A DNA stretch of 64,000 bases from Tolypeutes matacus (Eukaryota > Chordata > Mammalia > Cingulata > Chlamyphoridae), in the NCBI GenBank assembly GCA_026826555.1, contig JAKSZT010054304.1, positions 49,241,113 through 49,305,112 of the forward strand, given 5' to 3'. The notes below the pieces were generated by a model, which was given only the letters and a program-made list of their open reading frames with translations, was not told the origin of the DNA and made no database searches. The position numbers were made by a program, and so were the translations under genes. Below, one piece after another: positions 57,733-64,000 of this stretch; position 1 is the stretch's first letter, and each line of letters begins with the position of its first letter.

Positions 57733-58164
57733 TATTATAGGCTGTATATATCACTGAAGCTATTTATATAACACAAGGAGTCCTTGTTCCAATGTATGCT
57801 TTTGTTGGAGATTCTCTTACATCGGGTGGCTTTCAGTCGAGCCAGAACTGAATGGGGAGGGGTGGCTAAGCCTGAGGAGAAAAGTCATATGAGACAGCAG
57901 ATGTGACAGCGACTTGAAAAAAGCAACGTTAAGCAAATACAGGGTTGCATGAAGCAAGTGTCTCTCAGTTCGGGCTTCTGGACAGGGGCATGGACCAAGC
58001 GGAGTCGGCTTGTTATCTCTTCACCCACTGCCCTCTCACTGTCTTTAGTCCCAAAGATTTAACTAACCCCAACCCACCACCCCAGCTGACTGCAGAACAG
58101 CTCTTGTGGTATTAGAAGACAGGATAATTGACCACAAGCACACTTCCACCTCCACTGGGGAGAT

Positions 58165-58370
58165 CCTTTTTTTTTAGAAGGTACCAAGAATTGAACCCAG
58201 GACTTTGTACATGGGAAGCAGGAGCTCAACCACTGAGCTACATCTCCCCAATGAGAGTTGGTTTTTTCGTTTGTTTGTTTTTATTTTTAGGAGGTACAGG
58301 GTATCGAACCCAGGACCTTGTACATGGGAAGCAGGCGCTCAACCACTAAGCCACATCTGCTCCTCTCCTT
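58165..58370 (-). mobile_element. DAS-type SINE, tandem dimer
   Basis: Two antisense monomers (heads ending near 58250 and 58370; both gctcaaccactgagctac-like), with the spacer atgagagttggtttttt, the same as in the 49159-49406 dimer. Both carry B-box complements (gaacccagga). Confidence 0.85.
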
Positions 58371-58394
58371 GTCCTTTGACTTGATAAAGTCAAT

Positions 58395-58400
58395 AATAAA
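58395..58400 (+). terminator. C1orf116: Probable poly(A) signal of SARG
   Basis: AATAAA followed by a T/G-containing stretch within 40 bases. It is the first good hexamer after the stop codon. Confidence 0.5.
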
Positions 58401-58639
58401 ATATCTGCAGTCCCTGTCTGACATTCCTGTTCTTCCTGCTCCCTGGTTTCCTGCCTCAGTCTGCACGGGCAGGGCCAACACCGAGATGGGAGTCCCAGCC
58501 CAGAGGCTTTATAAATATTGAAGAACTGGTTCAGGCCTCGTCCACTGGTAGTTTTTAAAATTTCCCCAGCCACTTATGGTAGGAAATCAACACAATACAT
58601 TCTCTGCTGGGTATTCATTAACTATCAGAGCTGAGAGGG

Positions 58640-58770
58640 ACCTTAGAGAAGCTCCTATCCAATCCTGTTGGGGAAGAAAAGTGACTTGTCCACAGTCACT
58701 CTGTCATTTAGTAACAGAACTGGGACTAGAACTGGGGCTCCTGGCTCTGTCTCTCTATGCTGCATCAGTC
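58640..58770 (-). repeat. MIR-like fragment
   Basis: gtgacttgtccacagtcact, agtaacagaactgggactag and aactggggctcctggctctg resemble the reverse MIR end. Confidence 0.65.
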
Positions 58771-60240
58771 TCCTCCCTCTAACTACTTGGTATATCCACA
58801 AAGCACCCAAAGGATCAACAGTCATTATCAAAGTCCCAATCTTAAGACCCTTCAAGAGCCTAAAGTATCTTCTGAGATACCAGAGATTAAATGTTGTTCA
58901 GAATAATATTTTGTATTGTGTTTTTAATTCAATCTTTGAAAAGGAGCAGCGTAATAACTCATATTAACTAGAATACCCCTCCCCCAACTTCCTGACCAAG
59001 TTCTACAACTTGAGAAAACGCCCAGAGATAGGCAATATGGGTAGGTGGTGTGGAATTATGACTACAAGCTCAGGGATCAGACATGGCTAGACATGACCCC
59101 TATTTCCCCTTAGGAAATATATCTTATTCGTGGTTGTGACTTGGTTTGAGTTCAGGATCCCCAGATGTGAGGGAAAGATAAAGGGAACAGTTGTTGTAAG
59201 GTGCCCTTTTGATCTGCTGAGCATTCATGTGCCATGTCCTTAGGGACCCAGCACCATTAAACTCAGTATTTCTGAAAATGATGAGAAGGTTAAAGTAAGG
59301 ACAACCATGCCTCCACCCTGCTATGGTATGTGGAGCGTGGGTGTGACAGTTTCTACGTACACACTCTCTCTCATACACATACATGCACACCCAAAATCCT
59401 GGAGCCTTATTCCCACCCCTTGGGTGAAGATCTGGCCTGTCACAGGTGGTGGAGTTGCCACAACTGGCCAAGCTATATCTTAAACCCACCAAAAGAGAAG
59501 GCTCTTCTGGAGAATTGATGTAACATGCCGTATTTGGCTGAACTGTTTTGTGTGCATGTTTCAAGACACTATCTTTTGGGTGGAAGTTTGCAAAGGCCAT
59601 TCAACTCATTTTAAAAACCAAAGAGACAGCTCTGCTTCCCCTTGGCCTTGGATCTCTGTTATACCCTGCCTTAGTTTTGCTGCCCCGCGGCATAGGTCAT
59701 CTGCTAGTTGCAGGAGCTGGTCTCTCCCCAGCTGGCACAGTGGGGTCTGTGCCCTCAGATGTGTTGACAGCTGCTGCTCTGAACCACCACTCATGTGTTC
59801 CCTGGAGTTCTGCACTCAGACTCCATGGGGCAGCCTGTGTGCTCTCCTTCACAGAGGCAGGGCTGCCTCCATCCAGAGTTGGGAGGTGTGGCCTGGCAAA
59901 GTCCACCCTGTAACCTGGGGGTGGGCAGGAGTTCAACAGTTGTTTTTCTTTTCTACGGAAGGAAGGCAGCTGAAGGACTGGAGAGCAGGCCCTAGTCCAT
60001 GTTGTGCGGTAGAGCTAGAAGTGAAGATTTAAGAGTCTACAGTATGTGGAAGTGTGTGAGATGAATCACTCCACTCTCTGGAGATGTCCGTGATTGTCTG
60101 TATACACAGAGAAGGATCAGAAGGTCAGAATAGGAAGCTGTCAGCTCATAGACAAGAGGAGGTGGGGACAACTGGAATGGACAGGAGAAACCATATCCTT
60201 CTCAATCAGAATCTCTGGAGGAAAGCAGATAGGATGCCAC
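58771..60240. other. Intergenic, no gene recognised
   Basis: No supported exon. Frames up to 160 codons exist in GC-rich parts (59550-60032) but have no recognisable protein or consistent conservation that I can see. Confidence 0.45.
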
Positions 60241-60246
60241 ATGCCC

Positions 60247-60403
60247 TTTTCCTCACAGATGTGAGGGTCTCTGGAGACTTAACAATTCAACTTCTGTCAC
60301 TTTACCAACCAGAGAAACCTGGGGGTTTTCCTCACAGATGTGAGGGTCTCTGGAGACTTCAAATTCAACTTCTGTCACTTTACCAACCAGGGAAACCTGG
60401 GGA
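60247..60403. repeat. 79-base tandem duplication
   Basis: Two copies start ttttcctcacagatgtgagg at 60247 and 60326. They differ at a few bases (aacaattc against aaattc). Confidence 0.9.
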
Positions 60404-60560
60404 TTGTCACTTTGATTTTCTGAACCTCAGTTTTTTCATCTGTAAAATTAGGATAATGATACCACCTTTTTGAGTTTTGGGGCATGAATAGGTGATATAA
60501 AATATGAAAAGCTCACTGCTTGATACAGTGTGGATACTCAGTAAATGATAGTAATATTAT
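60404..60560 (+). repeat. MIR element
   Basis: gaacctcagttttttcatct, gtaaaattaggataatgata and cagtgtggatactcagtaaa match the forward MIR consensus. Confidence 0.8.
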
Positions 60561-61215
60561 CTTCCAGGTCCTATGCCTTCCTTTTCAAAGGGGAAGCATG
60601 TAGAAGGGATTGCAAACCAAGAGCTCATCCAATTCAGCTCTGAGAAGAAATGGGAGAGATTTTCACTGCAAACAAAAGTCCAAAGTAACAAGTAGGCTTT
60701 GGCACACCCTATAGATGACTCTACTTCACCCACGCTATGTTTCCTGGAATTTGAAAAGAAAGGTAGCAACATAAATACGGTTTTTGTGTCTTGATGAAGG
60801 CTGAGTCATCTCTTTCCAGCTTCTGTATCCCCAAACCCGGCTTCATCCATCTCTGGCTGCCCATGACCATATAATTTATTTCTTCTTGCTTCTTTTAACT
60901 TCTTTTCCTCTGAATTATAGGGAACTATATGGTGATTTACAGTTGTTATTTGTTTTTTTAATGGAGGAAAGAATGAACTTAGATTATAACAGGAAGGAAC
61001 CCTGGCTAAAATCAGGAGGAGATGGAGGCTAGAAAAGATTTCAACATTCCTGGGACATATAAGAAAACAAGGTAGGAATCTTTCTGGAATGAATCAGGCA
61101 TTAGTTATCAGGTGGTCTCTCCAAGTCCCTTCTGGTATAAGGGCCCTATAATTGCAGAACTCATCACCATCATTACCATCATCATCATCAAGGACTCTTA
61201 GCATACAAATGAGGT
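60561..61215. other. Intergenic, no gene recognised
   Basis: No element clear apart from a short CAT-type repeat at 61165-61190 (atcaccatcattaccatcat). Confidence 0.45.
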
Positions 61216-61233
61216 AAAAGCAGGTGACATTCT

Positions 61234-61678
61234 CAATTGAAAGAAAGTTATAGAGTAATCTAGGGACTGAATAATACAGTAAGCCCAGAGGTGGATGAGA
61301 ATTGTAGTTAATAGTACAAATGCAGGAATGTCCTTCTGTGAACTAGAATGGATGTATGTCACTATTGTAAGGTGGTGGGAATGTGGAGAAGCATGGGAAA
61401 AATACAATTAATGTAACCTATGGGCTATAGTTAACAACAGTACTGTAATAGTCCTCCATCAATGCCAAAAATGTACTGTGTTAATAATAGGGGGAGTACG
61501 GAAAAAGTGTGCCAGATGTTACTATTGCCTGATGATATTATCTCATAATCTGTAACAAATGTTCCACAATGGTGTGGTGTGTTGGTGAAGGGTTGTTGTA
61601 TGGGAGTTTTGTGCATGATTGTTTTGTAAGTTCACATGAAATAAAAATATATTTTAAAAAATCCTTTTGTCCAAAAAT
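61234..61678 (+). mobile_element. 5'-truncated L1 3' end with 17-base TSD
   Basis: L1 3' UTR text similar to 38170-38850 (gagtaatctagggactgaat, ataatctgtaacaaatgttc). Flanked by the perfect duplication AAAGCAGGTGACATTCT (61217-61233 and 61679-61695). The insert is 445 bases. Confidence 0.95.
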
Positions 61679-62265
61679 AAAGCAGGTGACATTCTAATTC
61701 CAGGTCATCATTTCCTCTTGCTCATTACCTAGCTGCATCATTGTCCTTATTCACCACTTGTCATGTACCCAGAGTTCATAATAGTACTGAACCAGGATGG
61801 TACCTGGAAAAGCTCTGGACTTTCTAGCTTTAGGACTAGGAATGGACTGTTTGTAGCTCCAACCCAGACCTAAAATGTATGTTTCAATTAAGTCCAAGCA
61901 ATTTGATTAGGGAAGAGCAACACTGCCAAAAATAATCAACATATATTCTAAGGTTAACTATAACTCATAAAATCCAAGAGCCAGAAGGAAACTTTTAGAT
62001 GACCTAATCTAAGCTCCCATCTAGAGAGGAATTATGTTTATAAGTGGATAGTCTGAAAGATGGAGGGAAGGAGACGACAGAGATTGAGAACCTATAATGG
62101 TCAAAAGCACAGGCTCCTGAGTCAAAGCTGCCAGGATCCCTGGGCCTTAATTTCCTCATCAATTAATTTTTTTGCAACTTTTTAAGTCTGAAGTTATTGC
62201 AAAATAGAAAGTTAAAAAAAAAAAGGAAAAATGTTTTTTCAAAATACAAAGCTGAACCAGTCATG
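61679..62265. other. Intergenic, no element recognised
   Basis: No gene, no clear repeat by eye. An A-rich tract lies at 62213-62226. Confidence 0.4.
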
Positions 62266-62269
62266 CCTT

Positions 62270-62600
62270 TGGCTTTGGGCTGTTCTTAGGATATAGACAA
62301 AATCTTTAACATGGACTCCAAGCCCTCTAAGCTCCAGGGTAAACTGCCCCACTCACTCCAGCCTCCCCACCCCACCCTGCCCCCTGAGCTGCAGTCACCT
62401 CCCCAGTTCACAGACTTGGTCACTCCTTCCCCCAAAGAGCTTTTGTCTTGACTATTTCATTAATGTCTGCTCATCCATTAGACCAAGCTCTGTAAGAGCA
62501 GAGACCAGGTCTATTTTCGGTCACCACTGTAGGCCTCACACATTGCACTGTGCCCAGAGCACAATAAGCTATGAATGTTTGTTGAATGAATAAATGATTG
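62270..62600 (+). repeat. L2 3'-end fragment
   Basis: ccctctaagctccagggtaa, agcagagaccaggtctattt, gcacaataagctatgaatgt and ttgttgaatgaataaatgat follow the L2 3' consensus. Confidence 0.8.
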
Positions 62601-62691
62601 AATTAGGATATAATGTGCCACAAAAGTCCATCATTACTACAGCTGAGGCAAAAGATGGGAAAATTCTGATCTACCAAGTCTCAGTGCGTCT

Positions 62692-62714
62692 TTTTTTTTT
62701 TTTTTTTTTTTTTT
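62692..62714. repeat. Poly(T) tract
   Basis: About 23 T bases. The sequence to its right (62715-62985) may be an antisense retroposon but no family was recognised. Confidence 0.7.
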
Positions 62715-62994
62715 AATTACTATGCCTTGTTTGTGTTGGGACTTGCCAGGTCCCCGGGAGCTGGTAACCAGGTGGTTCCAGAGATCCTTTTGCTAGTTAG
62801 GCATTCCACATTGCAAGCAAATGTGTGGATACTGTCTCTGCCCAGGTCTGGAATTGTACTCAGGATCCTTCTAGCCAGAGATGGAGAACCTCCCCATCCC
62901 AACCCCCCAGGTCCTTGTCATGGTCTTGAGAGCAGCAGACTACAGTTTCTGAGTGCTGACTCTGAGGCCAGAGTCTTGGGGTTGAACTTAAAAA

Positions 62995-63200
62995 GTGTAA
63001 TGCTAGGTAACATTTACTGGCAGTTAATATATGCAAAGCACAGGGCTAGACATTTCACCCATCCTGTCTAATCCTCACAGCCACCCGAGGGGCAGGTACG
63101 AGTATTATTTTCATTTTATAGAAGAGGAAGCTGAGGCATAAAGAGGTAAATGTGGCACAGCTAACAAGCGGTGCAGTCAGGCCTCTAACTCTAGCTGTTA
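62995..63200 (-). repeat. MIR element
   Basis: aacatttactggcagttaat, tctaatcctcacagccaccc, attattttcattttatagaa and gctgaggcataaagaggta match the reverse MIR consensus. Confidence 0.85.
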
Positions 63201-63845
63201 TATGAACTTTCTCAAATTGTCCCTTCTCTGCCATCCTTTCATTGAGGTGACAATTCTCAAATCTTTATTGATGTTCTCATGGGAAAGACTTTTTAAGAGA
63301 CCACTCCAGGGCCCTTACAGCTCTAATTGCATCTCTTATCAGGAGATGATTGTGCATTTTAAACAGGGCATGAACTCATCATCCCCACCATTGAGCTTAA
63401 CTAGTGATTCATGCTAGGAATTTGGCGGCAGGAAGGTTGGGAGGGTGGGGCCTGGTCAGCAAGAAGGCAGAAAAGAAACTTCTGGGTGGACACCTGAATT
63501 GCACGGGTGGCAGACAGCCTGCCCCATCTTTGGGTCTAGTCCCTTTCCTGGGGCTTAGCTCAAAGAAGTGACTATCATCTGCACATGGTTGGGGGTTGGT
63601 CTTGGAATAGTAGGACTTCCAACTCCTTGATTTCCTGCTAACTTGTACTGGGGACCCTTTTTGTGAGACCCCAAAGAGCTGTCCTCTCCTCCTAAAGCCC
63701 TTCCACTTGCCCTGGTAACGTGGGTTTGCCATGAGCAGGGGGCTTCCTTGCTCCTTGGGAGCTCAAGCCTTCCAATCCTCCTCCTTTACCCCTGCAATCC
63801 CTCTCAAGTCCTGGGAGAGGGGAAGCAGAGAAAGAACACAGAGCA
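63201..63845. other. Intergenic, no gene recognised
   Basis: No gene and no repeat recognised. The 107-codon minus-strand frame at 63409-63732 has no visible domain. Confidence 0.4.
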
Positions 63846-63847
63846 TG

Positions 63848-63965
63848 GAGTTTTAAGACTTGGTTCTTCTGCCAGGTGGCAGCTGTGTGCCATTGGGCAA
63901 GTTACCTGGCATCTCTAGTGCCTTTTCTGTTTCACAGCATTGTTTGGGGACTTAAATGAGACAAC
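63848..63965 (+). repeat. MIR element
   Basis: gttttaagacttggttcttc, ctgtgtgccattgggcaagt and tacctggcatctctagtgcc match the forward MIR consensus. Confidence 0.75.
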
Positions 63966-64000
63966 TGTTCATGAAAACACCGGGAGACCTTTTCAGCGTT

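Larger units (their letters stand above)
57463..58420 (+). other. C1orf116: SARG 3' UTR (probable)
   Basis: Follows the stop. It includes a GT repeat (57706-57732) and an antisense SINE dimer (58165-58370). A poly(A) signal AATAAA lies at 58395-58400, followed by tgtctgacattcctgttctt. A shorter or longer UTR is possible. Confidence 0.5.

Noticed and set aside
59550..60032. 160-codon plus-strand frame as a gene
   Set aside because: No recognisable domain, several equally long overlapping frames on both strands, and no splice or promoter context.
1..64000. A previously undescribed multi-gene system
   Set aside because: The window holds two ordinary conserved mammalian genes, a probable neighbouring promoter and repeats. 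Nothing suggests a novel gene cluster.

Overview
This window is nuclear DNA from a placental mammal, most likely a xenarthran and probably an armadillo (Dasypus). Two spliced genes with conserved human orthologues lie in the order known from human 1q32. The clade is suggested by abundant tRNA-derived SINEs of the DAS type (A box, B box, A-rich tail; many with clear target-site duplications) and by lineage-type L1 elements. The species call is inference and was not tested by alignment.

Layout: 1-3.4 kb is a GC-rich stretch. It carries palindromic promoter motifs and a minus-strand splice donor, and probably holds the noncoding first exon and promoter of PFKFB2 (minus strand, inferred from synteny). 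YOD1, a deubiquitinase of the OTU family, is on the plus strand with coding exons at 3590-3932 and 5183-5886. Together they give an intact 348-residue protein with all catalytic and zinc-finger residues. Its long 3' UTR probably runs to about 11.15 kb. From 11.15 to 16.1 kb is intergenic DNA with ancient repeats (L2, MIR, MER5-like) and one unrecognised minus-strand open frame. From 16.1 to 40.2 kb is a nest of retroelements. An old HAL1/L1-like element appears split by about 21.8 kb of younger L1 copies. These in turn hold SINEs, a solo LTR, an antisense L1 3' end, a large inverted L1 block and a roughly 1.8 kb retroposon I could not identify.

From 40.2 to 46.3 kb is intergenic DNA with old repeats. 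SARG (C1orf116, specifically androgen-regulated gene) is on the plus strand. A probable promoter and noncoding exon 1 lie near 46.4-46.6 kb, and coding exons are at 51999-52103, 54476-54653 and 55913-57462, giving an intact 610-residue protein. The remainder (58.4-64 kb) is intergenic with MIR, L2 and one 5'-truncated L1 flanked by a 17-bp target duplication.

The genes are not an operon. YOD1 acts in ubiquitin processing and ER-associated degradation, SARG is a poorly understood cytoplasmic protein, and PFKFB2 is a glycolytic regulator. I found no new multi-gene system. The best unusual signals are structural: a 62-bp-arm foldback palindrome inside an L1, a 25-bp minisatellite inside a SINE, heterodimeric SINEs, a poly(A)-only insertion, a probable SINE 3' transduction and the unidentified L1-nested retroposon.
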